From the NCBI GenBank assembly GCA_012862575.1, contig BLSF01000063.1, positions 124,001-188,000 of the forward strand: 64,000 bases of DNA, read 5' to 3'. Positions 9,601 to 21,158 of this stretch are shown here, piece after piece. Numbering within the stretch: position 1 is the first letter of the stretch; each line of letters opens with the position of its first letter. Position numbers and translations under genes: made by a program. Below the pieces are notes generated by a model. It did not search any database, was not told the DNA's origin, and was given only the letters and a program-made list of their open reading frames with translations. This DNA is from Parietichytrium sp. I65-24A. Lineage: Eukaryota > Sar > Bigyra > Thraustochytrida > Thraustochytriidae.

Positions 9601-12600
9601 TTAACCACGCCTCCACTCTTCATGCGAACGTTCTCTGCGCGATCAAGGTCCAGACGCTGAGCCAGCATTGCAAATCCAGCTGCTGTCGAGCCCTCTTGCC
9701 ACTGAGGGGCAGATCCCGCCTGTTGGTCCCGATCCCACATCTGCTCGAGGCGGAGGCCCTCCATTGCTTCGCGACCGCTACGACAATCCACCGCACAAAA
9801 TGAAGAAATTTCAGTGTCCACCGCATTGGAAAATTGCGATGCGGAGTTCCCAATATCGCTGGTGAAGTGCAGGGTGGTGCGCAAAGAGGAAGACTCGGAG
9901 CAGTCCGCACTTAGTTGCTCAGGGAATGAAAGCTTGCGGAAACCAAAGCTTCTTCCGTACGCAAGAGGCCTCAGTAAAATCGTAGTCTTCCAAGAGAGAA
10001 TGAGGCCAGCCACATCGAGGGGAACTGGGATGATCTCTCCCGGGGAAAGCTTTCGCTGATATAGATGACTTGTCGCGTCTGTTGGGGACGGAATGCACAC
10101 CTCGACGGGGCCAACACACCGGTTGCGCACCAACAAGTTGGACCTCACGTATATGGTCTTTGAGGACCCTACCGAAACAACATCGCAAACCACTTGAATG
10201 GGGTCATGAGTGCTGTTTGTGGGCTGCAACAAGAACTCAAACGACCCATCTCGCTCAATGTACAGATTGGACAAGGGGAACCATGGGCAAGCAGCCTCGC
10301 CAGAATTTTTGTCAGCAGGGAGCTGGACCATTATTGAGATTGACTTTCCGTTCCGCTTCTGGGATCCGCTCTGATCCCGATTTGTGGAGAGAAATGCAGC
10401 TTCTTTTGCCATCAGCTTGAGTGGGACTTCCTGACCAGAGTCCAAAGTGTGCACAGTTCCATCTGAGGCGGCGCCCTCCCAGTACGCGATACGGAGTCCG
10501 GTTTCATTACGAATGCGAAACAGTCCACCTTGACCCTTTGTGCTAAAGGCAAGTTCGTCTCTTCCTCCAAGCGAACCTAGGTCCCAGATCTTACTCGCAC
10601 CGGAGACTGCCTCGATGAATGCCTCCGTAACGTTGACATTCAGAGCATCTTGCGAGCTGAGAATGAGTGATCGGAACGGGGCGACACGCTGCTTGGCGGC
10701 TGTGGGCCGTAAGCTCCCGCTTTTAATCAATGGGAGACGCCCGTCTACTCGAAATGCCCACCGCTCCACAAGAGGTTCCCAGGCACTCAATCGGTGGTTA
10801 AAATAGCTCGCGGCAAACGTCTGATCGATTTGCAATCGTAAGATCTCACGCCTGCCGAAGTTTACCGAGAGATTGAGAGATTCCAAGTCCATCTCCATTA
10901 CTGGCCTCAGTTGTCCGTACACGTCATCCACCAGCAAAAATCGTGCATTTCGCTGTTTGACTTTCACGTGGGCACTCTGGTATAGCGCCTTGGAAGCCTG
11001 AACCCCGGGCAACAGGCTTGTCACGCGTGACTTGCCTGGCGTTGCGGCACGTGTCGTGTCCACCACTTCTTCCCTCCTAGTCAAAGGTTTTGGGGTAGAA
11101 AACGTACTCGTCTCTCTCCAAATTGGCATCGGCGAGTCCGGCGACATTTCAGGCAAATTCTGGTCCGAAGGAGATCGCATGCTTCCTAGCCCAAAAGAAG
11201 AGGTGTTAAGAAGCCCTCTATCAGCGGTATTCAACATGGGAGAGGTGGCTGTGGAGGGATTCTGGAACGACAGTGATTCTCCAAATCTTTTCATGCTGTC
11301 CGCAAGCTTTGCGAGCACCCGAATTTCGCGATAGGTCACCCGTGCCTCCACCTCCCCTACTTGGGCTTCGACACTATAATGCAAATGCCGTTTTCGTCCA
11401 AAACCCTTGACGCTCTCTTTAAAATGTAGCGAAGCTTCAAATGGCTCCACTAAAGTGGAAAGCAGTTCCTTGTACCGCGCTTGCGCGGATGCAGGCATCA
11501 TGGAGGAAGAAGGAGAGGGCTGCCCGAGCCAAGCATTCTTCGCACCAACTGACGTTGCCGGAAGAGCAGAGGGTCGTCGAGAGAGTGCCGCGGCCTGCTC
11601 TCGGAACATGTATACCGAGCAACCTTCGATCGCAAGATCCAATTCCGGGGCAAGCGATTCTCTCGCCTGCTGCGCTCCTACAGATAATTGCTGGTTCGCA
11701 TCCAGCGAACTTAGAAGAACCGCCTTTGTCAGTGGCGCGTCCAGCACGGTGTGGGGCTGAAGTTCCATTTTTACCGCGTTGCCAATACTGGTGGCACAGC
11801 TGAGCCCAAACTCTAAAGCAAAGAGGCGAGAGTCTAATTGCTTCGGATTTTCCACGAGTCTTATTTCGAAATTTTGAAGTCGAACCTTCAAGTGGGTCGT
11901 CTTTTGGAGTTCCAAAGGCAGAAATGAAGTCATTTCTTGGAGTTTTCGCGGAAAAGTGGGTACACCATTTCCGACCGTCGGCGTAGCCTTCAGCGCAGCA
12001 GAGGACGCGCTCTGCCCGCCCCAGGTGCGCCCGGTTTCAGAGCCCCTCTCTGAGAGCTCGGATACCCAAGATTGGACGGGAGCAACTGATACGGAGTCCA
12101 AAGAGTTGGAGTGGCCCACTGGGGTGCCTGGCTTGGATTCGTCGTTTCCATCGGCGCCTGCAGTTCGCACACTTGAAGTATTTGTTGTCGAGAGTGAACT
12201 CCATAACTGCGAGCGATTCAACTTGTTGGTCACGCTGAACTGGCTCGACGCAGTACTCTTTCGGCCTCTTCCAATGTTCGAATCAATCGCAAGCTTTTGC
12301 GACTGTACTCTCCTGTGCCGCCTCGCAGATTGGTAGTGTAGGCTATGCGACCGTCGTGGAACACGCTGTTTTGCTGCCATGGCGGACTTCAACTGCACCA
12401 ATAATGTCCGTTGGAGATGAGGATGCTTTTCGATAATCTCCAACGTTTCTCTGGCCATCGTGTTGCCGTTGTCAAGCTTCGCTTTAGTTTCGCGTTGCGG
12501 CCATAGACCTTCCATGGCAAGCGCTAGCTCCACTTCGCCTTTCCAAGCCACAAGCTCTTCAACGATCCCCTCTAGGAGAGTAAAGTGCATGCCGTTCACT

Positions 12601-15600
12601 GCACCACTCACCTCTTCATCAACACTGAGTCTCCTCTCTCCGATATCCACCTTCACTCGCTGAACGACCTTCAGTTCAAAGGCTGGAGAGCTATCTATAT
12701 CTTGCCCGCTAGTTGCACCTGCCCCGGCTAGTTGGCAACTTGCAGAGTCGCGCAGATGGTGCGGACGAGCATCCACCACAGAGCCCCGGAGGATTCGGAT
12801 TTCGAACCAACGACAATCGAGACTGTCAAGGTCGCGACCGGGCGGGGACTCCTCGAAAAGAAGCGAAAAACCCTCAAAGCTAGCTACCACAATGGGCGTG
12901 TAATCTCCCTCCGCACTCAAAATTCCTGACCGTCTGTTGCGCTGCGCTGCTGGCCTTTGAGGGGCGTGGTTCTGTGAGATTTTAGAAGCGCTAGTTGTCA
13001 AACTGCCATGTCGTTTTGTGAGCACCTCCACCGACAAACTTGCCATCTCTCCCTCGAACGTCACAGGTGGGACGTTAATGAGTGGGGATGGCTCGGAATC
13101 AAGTGTTGAACAAGAACAGATCGAGCGAGTCTCCAAGCAAACGAGCTCCTTTGCAGCATGCTCGGCAGACGTGACGGAGTGGTGACCTTTGATATCCTCG
13201 GCAGCTACAACGTTGCCGCCGAAAAGATGAGAGGCGTCGAGCGAGGAGAAATGATCGGCCATTCCAACGAGAGAGACGATCTGATCCTCACTAACATGTA
13301 TCCTTACCGAACCCACATTGGCTCGAACTTTGACGGGAGGTTTTGCATGCAACCCAGCGTCCTCGTTTGAAAATTGTAGCGTCGGGCAAAGCTGCCACTG
13401 CCAGCACGTGACCTCCGGGACTTTAGGATCCGTTGTTGGTTCCATGAGGACCGCAGACCCAACTAATTTCACAAATCTGACAGACGCGAACGTATCGTCG
13501 ATGACCTTCATGTTCACTGCGCTCCCGAGAGCACTTTGAGTTGGAATCATAAAGCTCGCGTTCTGGATGTCGAGTATTGTGCTTTCAATTGCGTGCATGG
13601 CGAATTGCCCACCCACGTGCCTATCCAAGACATAGGCGGATTCAACTTCGCTTGCATCTCCAAGGAAAAACTGATTCATGGCACTCCCACTCTGAATAGA
13701 AAGAACGCCCATTGGTGATCCGCGTTGCGAACTTGGGAATTCGAGAGAAAGCTCGAAAACACTTGCATGGAATGAAACAAGAGAGAGAGTGCCTCGGTTT
13801 GACGCCGAAGACGGTTTGTCCTGCGCTTGGTAGTCCATGCCCAATGCAGAGGTGTCCAGATAGCTCTGGTCCATTTCAGCATCTCCGTTCGCTTGCGACC
13901 CTTCCTTTTCTGGACCAGTTTTTTCTCCACGAAGCTGTTTGCTTTGAGGCTTATCAGTGTAGCAATGACGCACCGCACGAGCTATTTTTCCATTCACAAA
14001 GTACTCTGCCATTGCTTGTGCGAACTCCACGTTTACTCGAACGAATGCTGATCGTACCTGCAAATGGATCTCGCTCTGCAAAGGCAGCTGAGGGGCAGGT
14101 ACCTTGGAGTAATCAATAGGCTCCTCGTCCTCTTCACTCTCATCGGCGGGGTTTTCCCCCGGTCCTTGGCTCCCGGCTTTCTTGGCCTCGCCCAGCTCGT
14201 GTCTCCGGCGTCTCTTGCAGTTGCGATGCCGGCAACCCACTGCGGCACAAGCCTTGTCGACGTTCGTTTCATTTAAAGGACGAGCCGCGTCAACGGGATC
14301 TCCCGGGAACAAGTGCACTGCGTTGGCACCCCCACCCCCGCTGAGTTCCTGCCCATGCTTGAAAAAATGAGTCCCTTTGGGAGAGCTTGGCGGAGAGTCC
14401 ATTAGTAAACTGTCAAGAACTTCGTCTAAATCCAAGACGGGTTTATTCACCCCATCCAGAGGTGTGATGCCGGACGTGTCGTTTGCTTTTTGCGACGCAT
14501 TGGAATCCACTGTGAAAGTCCATAACCTCTGTTGCTGAAGCCGAGGGGAGAACAACGTTCCTTGAAGCAATAAGAGAGGGCGGCCGTCACTCTTTCTTCT
14601 TCTGCTTCCCATCACTAGAACATCTTTCTCTTCTTCTTGCAAAGGGTTTTGTTCTGGGATGGTGAAGGTACTAGAGTCCCTTTGCGAAGACTTTTGCTGC
14701 TGATCGTAGGTATTCCCAATCCCGGTGAGCATATCTGCGACAGAAAAATCGCCAAGTTGACCCGAAATTCTGGACTGACCATCATCGATATCAAGTCTTC
14801 GCAGTTCTACTTCAGAGATCTGTAGTTTGGCAATGCTCTTGAGCTCCGTTTTGGAATTTTTTCTCTGTTCAGGGGTATTTTCACCGGCTTCCGAAGACTT
14901 AATCCGCGGCTCCACGAATGTGAGGGACAAGGTTTTCAGCGTGGCAACTACCTGGGATATCACAGCAGTCGTATTGGGTTTTGGGGAGATGGACTCAACC
15001 CCCGTCCCATCCTCTATTCCGGCCACAGACGCCGAGCGAATGAGATTGATCTGCGGTGGCATAGGAGGTGGCGGCAAGCTCGCAGACGATTGATCCGGGC
15101 TGATTGAAACGCTCGAGTCTGATGGAGCAGAGCCACCCACATTGACCTTGCTCTCGTCAAAAGCGTGCATCTGAGCGTCGTCAAAAGGGTCTAGCTCGGG
15201 GGTTGGAACTACAAAGGCTTCTAAAATTGCCGCAATCACATCCTGATTAACTGTGAGATGCAAATTACCGAGGTGCAGAGCCACTTGGACCCCTATTCCA
15301 GCGTACATAGGCGAGTCTTTGGCTGCGGCTTTAAAATCCACGGAGAGCACGCTCTCCGAATGTGCGATAGAGCCAACTTCAGGAGTGGCTCGAATTTTAT
15401 TGATGGTGGAGAACACCGCGGAGCGCTCGTGCACAGCTCGCTGAGAAGCCGATGTGAGAAGCAGAGGGAATGATTCCAGCTGCGAACGATCAGCGATTCG
15501 AACTTTATTCAAGTTTTCTTTGAGGACATTTCTGATGGACACTTTGTGAAGCGTGGCCTCAACCGCGGTGTCCAAAGTCCGCAAAGTCGCGTTAAAGGCG

Positions 15601-18600
15601 AGGCTGTCAAAGAGCACGATTATGAGCCCTTCTTCCTCTTTGATTGGGAACAATTCACCATCCTCCTCACCAGCTAAAATATCGTCCAGAACCTGATCGT
15701 GCAATAGGGAGGAGGTGCGTCGTGGCTTTGATTTCGGAGCTGTTTGCGGCGTGTAGGCTGGAGGCAGCTTTTCTGACTCCCGGAGACTTCGAACCTCACT
15801 GAGCCACTCCAGGACGAAAGGCTTCACGGTTGGTGCAAACGCTGCGTCCCCGGAATCGTGGCGTGATAAAGCCTGAAATCGATTTCTAGATGAGTCCATG
15901 TCGCTGTTGCTGGAGTGTTGATTTGAGTTCAGCATCTTGTACTTTTGGTATGTTTGATTCGGATTGTTTGCGTTACCGTCCAAACCACTTTGGCGGATGG
16001 AAGATTTGGGCTTCTCAAGCTTCTTGCGGGTAAAGGATATTGCAATCAGGTCTATGCTCATCGAGCACTGAAGAACAGACACATTTGGCCGTTGCCTTGC
16101 CAACGCTGCTGGATTTGCTGTAGTATCAAAAGACTTTAAACGGCCAGGGCGATTGTAGTCCTCCGCATCTCCGTCTCCATCCTCTTCTTCGTCATCTTCA
16201 AACTCGTCCCCCTGCAACGCACTGACAAAGCTCCCGACGCTAGCTCCAGAGTGGATATTTTTGAAGAAAGACGAGTGCGCGACGGACCCCACCGTGGTGA
16301 AAAAGTCGTTCTCGAAGTCATCAGCGTACGCAGACCTCTGGCCTTCCAACAAGGCCTCCTCGTCAGGATTAGGAGTGTGTAATGTGTCGTACATCGACAG
16401 AGAGAGAGAGCTCGTCTCGAAATCGTCCAAACCGTGATGTGGAGCGCTCTTGCTGAAGGGATCTGCCGTGTGAAAACTCTGAGAGGTAGGCGTGGTCATA
16501 GCATCAGCGAAGCCAGTGGACCTTGACGAAACGCTTTGCCAGCCGGCGCTTCGCTGGGATAGCCTCAGGAACCGATCCCTTTTCGCTGTAAAAGAGGTCA
16601 ATCCTGTTTTCCCGCTCGCCACAGATTCCGAACTCGGGCCAAGTGAGATAGGCTCCATTCTGGATTGCGAAGCTTCTCGGCTTGCTGTGGGAGACGACGG
16701 GAAGAGTGATGCAACTTCTGCAGCGCCAGAAGCCGAGAAAGCGGGGGTGTCAATCTCCGAAGTCATGGACGCGTGCCTTTCCATTAATGTTCGGTCAGCG
16801 ATGGCGTCCAAGATGAACTCTTCGCTCCGGAGCCCCTGAATTGTCAGGGACTCTAGACCATTATTTTGCTGTCCTCGTTTAGATTTCGATGACCCGCTCA
16901 TAGCTTGTTCGGACTCAGCTGGCTCGCGTTTGCTCGTGCCAAGAGAATCTGCAATCTGTATGATGGCAAGGTATTTCTCGGGGCTCAAATGCACATGCAA
17001 CGAGGGAAGACTGGCGAAAAGCTTGAACTTGGGTAGCGTACGGTCATACTGTAAAATGCTTGAGCAAACGACGAGGTTGAAAGTGAACTGGTCGACCAAA
17101 TGCATCCGGAGCCGATGCTGGTCCACCACTGATCGCCAAGGGGCAGCCGCATTCGAGACGAGAATCTGCACACTTGTGCAACAGATTGCATATTCGTCAA
17201 AAAAGTTTGTCGCGGACACCGATTCCGTGGATTTGACGCGCACGTCGATGCGCTCAGGTTTGGGGTCTGCTTCGTGTTCCTCGATGTCAGCAGGAGGAAT
17301 CGACCCTGGCGTGCTTCTTGCGATGTTGGGGGTTTCTTCCGCGGACTTTCCCGCTCGTTTCATGGTCGGCGTACTTGCCTTCGTACCCGAGTTCGGAAAC
17401 TGGTCTTTTTTGGCTTCGGACTTGATCGTTGATAATGCCCGGTCGCGGATCGACATTCTCCCAAAATCTATAAGCAGCAGGTTGGTGTCTTGTTCCCGTT
17501 TCGCAGGCGCATGCTGTGGGATGATCAATAACGGCGCCTGGATGTCCACGTCCATAGACACTGAAAAGTGGTTGCGAAATGCGTATTCCATCTTTGCTCG
17601 GTTCCGGCTTTGAATGCTTGTAAAACGGTTGATGGTATCGAACTGAACCTCCTTAAACATCAAAATTGTATCCGGAACTTTGAAAAACTGCGCAACCTTG
17701 TCCATGCATATCTTGCTGTACACAAGCTCAAGAGGTTGCGTACGCACGCGTAAGGACATGTCCGCAGTACTGTCCGGACAAAAGTTATCCACCTCGATGA
17801 AAAACAGTGGCGGGTGATGAGGCCCGTTCGCAGCGCCGTCTTCCATGGTTCTGTTAAATCGAGATCGATGGGTTCCTCCTCGCCTCGACTGAGCCCGTCG
17901 CGTGGGAAACCCCGATATAGAGGCAGTCATCCCATCATCCTCATCCAATTCATCCTCAGAAGCCTCAAAGAGATCAGCAGAATCATAGCCAAGGTCCGGA
18001 TTGTCTTCAGCAGGTTCTCCTGAAAATGGAAGTTGGGAGCCAAAGTGCAAGCCGCTCCCCAAGGTCGCTGCAAATGCTGCACCGCCAGTTAGAGCCTCCT
18101 GCTGCCGTAAGACTTTTTCAAATTTCGCGGCCTTTTGACGACTCAGTTTCTCATTCAAGCGCCTTTTGAAATAATTGCGTTCCATTCGCTCTGTAATGCC
18201 ATTATATGACGGGGGCGTCACGTGGGAGGCACGGTCAATCCCGGCATTGTCCGAAACTGTCGAGAGGCAAGAAGAGACGTGCTCCGCGATGGATGTCTCC
18301 TTCAAAGCCACGATTCTGGCGAATCGAGGGTTCCCACCACAGCGATCAAAGACAACTAAATTCTCCAGACTAAGTTTCATGGCGCTTGTACCGTTCTCCC
18401 TGTTAGACAATTTGACGCCGAGGCCTTCAAAATGGCCATCCAGCAGAATGGTCGGCAGTGAAGCAGTTGGCTTGCTGGCGTCATCATTGTGCCACAGCTC
18501 AAGGGAGCCTGTGATGAGACGAAAGCGAATAATAGAAACTATCCTTCCCGGTGCGTTTGGCTTGCGATGGGTGGACACGCCGCTTGGGGCTTGGAACATC

Positions 18601-20771
18601 AGAGTTGGATCAAAGTCCAGCATTGAAAGAAGAGACTCTTGCTCCTCCAGGGTCATTCCGAGAGGAAACTCATCAGGGTTCACCTTTGAGTTAGTGCGGC
18701 CGCTGTCGCCCTGGTTTGGCTGCAAGCCAACGGCCCAACCCGCCCAGCCGAACAAAGAGCCAGCCCAGCCGACCTCAGCCTTTGCGTGTTCTGGATTGCG
18801 CGCTAGCGCTTGGCGCTGCTCGATTTGGTACAGATGCAGCTGAGCGCGCTCTAGCCGCAGCTCACTTTCCGCCAAAGATCGAAAGTAGATAATGTCATCG
18901 ACTTCGAGTTGATCTTCGAGACTTGCGAGACGATCCCGAGATAAACGATCTAGTTCCAGATACAGTGGAACTGAGCGTCCAATTATTTGAGACATGGTGC
19001 GCTCATCTTGCGTTTGGGGCAAGCGAAGCCGCCCCTGCTTCTGAGCGTTCCTCATGATGAAGTCTCTCTTCAGCCTCATAGGCGAGTTACTGTAGATGTC
19101 TGAGCCTGCTGCAGAGGTGGACTTTTGGCCGCCCGCCATCCCCAGGGTTGGGTTGGACTGTCCCCCGATGCTCTGCGAGTCGGACCCGGCACCGCCTGCA
19201 ATGTCATCAACGTGAATCAACCCAGCAAACGATGACGGACCTGAAGTGAGCAAGTCCGCCCCGCCGCGCTTATGTCCGTTCAGTTCAGACAGAGGTCGAC
19301 CGACTATGTTGCGCTTCCACAGCTCCATGTATTCCAGGCGATCTCTTCGCCGTTGCTCAATGAAGCTGCCCTTGAACCGGCGAAGGCGGTCGGCAACTTG
19401 TTCTCGGATAGCTCGAATTGCGAACTGCCACCAGATGCGCGGATTGCGTCTAATAGATACATTGGCGGGGCGAAATTCTGCATATCTGTACGACTTTTCA
19501 GCTGCATCGAAAGCTGCAAACATTTCGAGCGCATCGATGTACTGAAACCGCTCCAGGGCTACAGTAATCGACTCTACGTCAATATCAAGTACCACGTCCG
19601 GGCTATCTCCGTACCGTGGGTCGCGATTCGACCGCATTTTGACGGTGATGCTGATCGGCCGCAGCACATACTTGTGCTGGTCGACTCCCCGCGCAGGGCG
19701 CTGGGAGGAAATGGACACTGCCTTTGCGACAGCGTCATGCAGGGAATTAGCGACTATGGAGGAGGAGTCTTGGCTCAACTCCCCGTCATTGACCTGCTGG
19801 CCGTAGCGCAAACGTTTTCGAGAAGAGCTTTTTGATACCATACTTGCCGGCGCCGGCGGTGTCCGTGGAGTCTGCACTTGCGAGCCCGTTGACTGCATCT
19901 GTCGCTCCAACTTGGCAAGACGCCGAAAGTCTTCTTCCTCTTGGTCTCTCTTTCTCGCTATGAGGCGGCCAAAAACCGCGGCCATCTCCGTGAACGAGCA
20001 GGTCTCATAGTTGATCTGGCGCTCTCCGTGCGGAGACGCCAGCGGGTTCCAGTAAATGGCAAAGTGATTCATTCTGAAGAGCTTGTAGGCGAGAAGCTTC
20101 TCAAGATACTTGCCGGCCTCGCCCAAGCGCTTCTGTGCCTCGTTCATCAGGTCTACAAAGCAAGGGTTCCACGATTTATCTGTGGATTGCATCTTAAGGG
20201 ACTCGATTGTGAATCCCGCGGAGAACGCGTGCCGCCGATTCGTCACACGATCTTCGTACCTGACATGAATGTTGCGTATGTTGAGCTCAATGTTATCTAC
20301 AATTTTGTTCATCAGACGTGCGGTAAAACCTGCTTTCGCAAGCTCTTCGGCTTCTGAGGACCCGGCCTTTCCGATGTCGTCCTGCTCTCCGAACAGCGCG
20401 CCGGAGGACTTTTTCAGCTCTGCGCGAGCCAGGTCGGCCTTTTTCCTGGCCTTCATCTTCCTCTCATACTCATTCGCGTCATAGCGAAGGGACGGCTCGA
20501 GGATAAGGAACACGCGGTCAATCGAAATTTCCACCGGCTTGCCGCCAAGATTCGTCCAAGGAATCTTGAACTCGACTTGCCCAATGAACCCACGCTTCAG
20601 CTTGATCGGGGCCTCCACCGAATCGAACGCGTCTTTCCTGATCTCCAGCTCCGATAGCACCACGTGCCCGCTGTACACCGAAGCATTCACTTTCTCGGGT
20701 CTGAAGCATGATCCTTCCACGTACGACCCCAGCACGCGGTTGAACAGATTCGCCACCCATCCCTCGAACAT
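3629..20771 (-). CDS. VPS13-family bridge-like lipid transfer protein (two exons)
   Basis: VPS13 proteins form long grooves that carry lipids between membranes at organelle contacts. Exon 1 is 20771..8004 (4,256 codons) and exon 2 is 7291..3629 (1,220 codons), giving about 5,476 residues; typical VPS13s have roughly 3,100-4,400. The N-terminus (MFEGWVANLFNRVLG, then SGHVVLSELEIR) is the chorein motif. The open frame extends five codons further only via TTG, so the ATG at 20771 is chosen. Around residue 3,900 lies the VAB/SHR-BD region (VVFVPYWIVN), followed by RFVLINGLGR. Exon 2 opens into a CPYTWDDLSLPR segment typical of the family. It then encodes the glycine-rich ATG2_C/DH-like region (about 5,070-5,275) and a PH-like C-terminus. 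The extra length is mostly Ser- and acid-rich linkers, one near 2,000-2,300. Splicing was inferred by eye: donor CAG/GTACGT, phase 0, acceptor at 7292. Confidence 0.9.
7464..7523. repeat. Intronic hairpin repeat, unit 1
   Basis: This 60-bp unit is bounded by CCACGC and its exact inverse complement GCGTGG. Inside are TTGTGAAT, CCC, the conserved centre TGGTCAAAAGGCA, GGGG and CAAACTTT. The outer six bases and CCC/GGG can pair. Both stems differ from units 2 and 3 by changes that keep pairing. Confidence 0.8.
7624..7683. repeat. Intronic hairpin repeat, unit 2
   Basis: This 60-bp unit starts 160 bp after unit 1. Its ends are TCACGC and GCGTGA (six perfect pairs), and the inner stem is CTC/GAG. 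TTGTGAAT and CAAACTTTT are shared with the other units. The DNA between units is only weakly similar, so the 60-bp core is selectively preserved or more recently homogenised. Confidence 0.8.
7772..7832. repeat. Intronic hairpin repeat, unit 3
   Basis: This 61-bp unit starts 148 bp after unit 2. Its ends are TCACGC and ACGTGA (five pairs plus one mismatch), and the inner stem is CTC/GAG. It shares the conserved internal segments of units 1 and 2. The three units together make a degenerate array with a period near 150 bp. Confidence 0.8.
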
Positions 20772-20859
20772 CTTGACCCCAGGCAAGAATCTCGAGTTCT
20801 ATTTCTTTTCAGCTTTTCCCCCTCTCACAGTCGATTACGAATTCTCAGTTCCAAATTCC

Positions 20860-20901
20860 AATATCAAATATCAGATATCAAATATCAAATACCAAATATC
20901 A
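20860..20901. repeat. AATATCA-type minisatellite
   Basis: About six imperfect copies of a 7-base unit (AATATCA, with AGATATC and AATACCA variants), roughly 90 bp upstream of the VPS13 ATG. Probably promoter or 5' UTR sequence. Confidence 0.75.
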
Positions 20902-21104
20902 CACCCGTCGACTCGAACGGATTTGATAAGGCCTCGCCCAGCGCAGAATCCCGCGACAACCTCCACTTGACGGCCAGAAGATCTCTGTTTTATTTTACCG
21001 TCTCTCGCGCTATCCAGCGTCCTACCATCAGCAGCGCCGCCCCTATCTTTCGCCTCCACGCATCACCAGCGCCGCCCCACGGCACCTGAGGAGAGACACA
21101 CTGG

Positions 21105-21114
21105 AGAAAGAGAG

Positions 21115-21153
<39 letters not shown>

Positions 21154-21158
21154 GAGAG
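21105..21158. repeat. GA/GAAA microsatellite
   Basis: A purine-only tract of GAAA units grading into pure GA dinucleotides. Confidence 0.85.

Noticed and set aside
4177-20484. Many plus-strand open frames of 60-230 codons inside VPS13
   Set aside because: They lie antisense to a well-supported gene, have compositions dictated by the opposite frame, and show no domains.
7986-20786. Start of VPS13 at 20786 and similar upstream extensions of the dynein, LIM, 2TM, NEK-like, WD40 and VOC1 frames
   Set aside because: These extensions begin with TTG or GTG. A downstream ATG, usually in A-rich context and at the family's normal N-terminus, is the better start.
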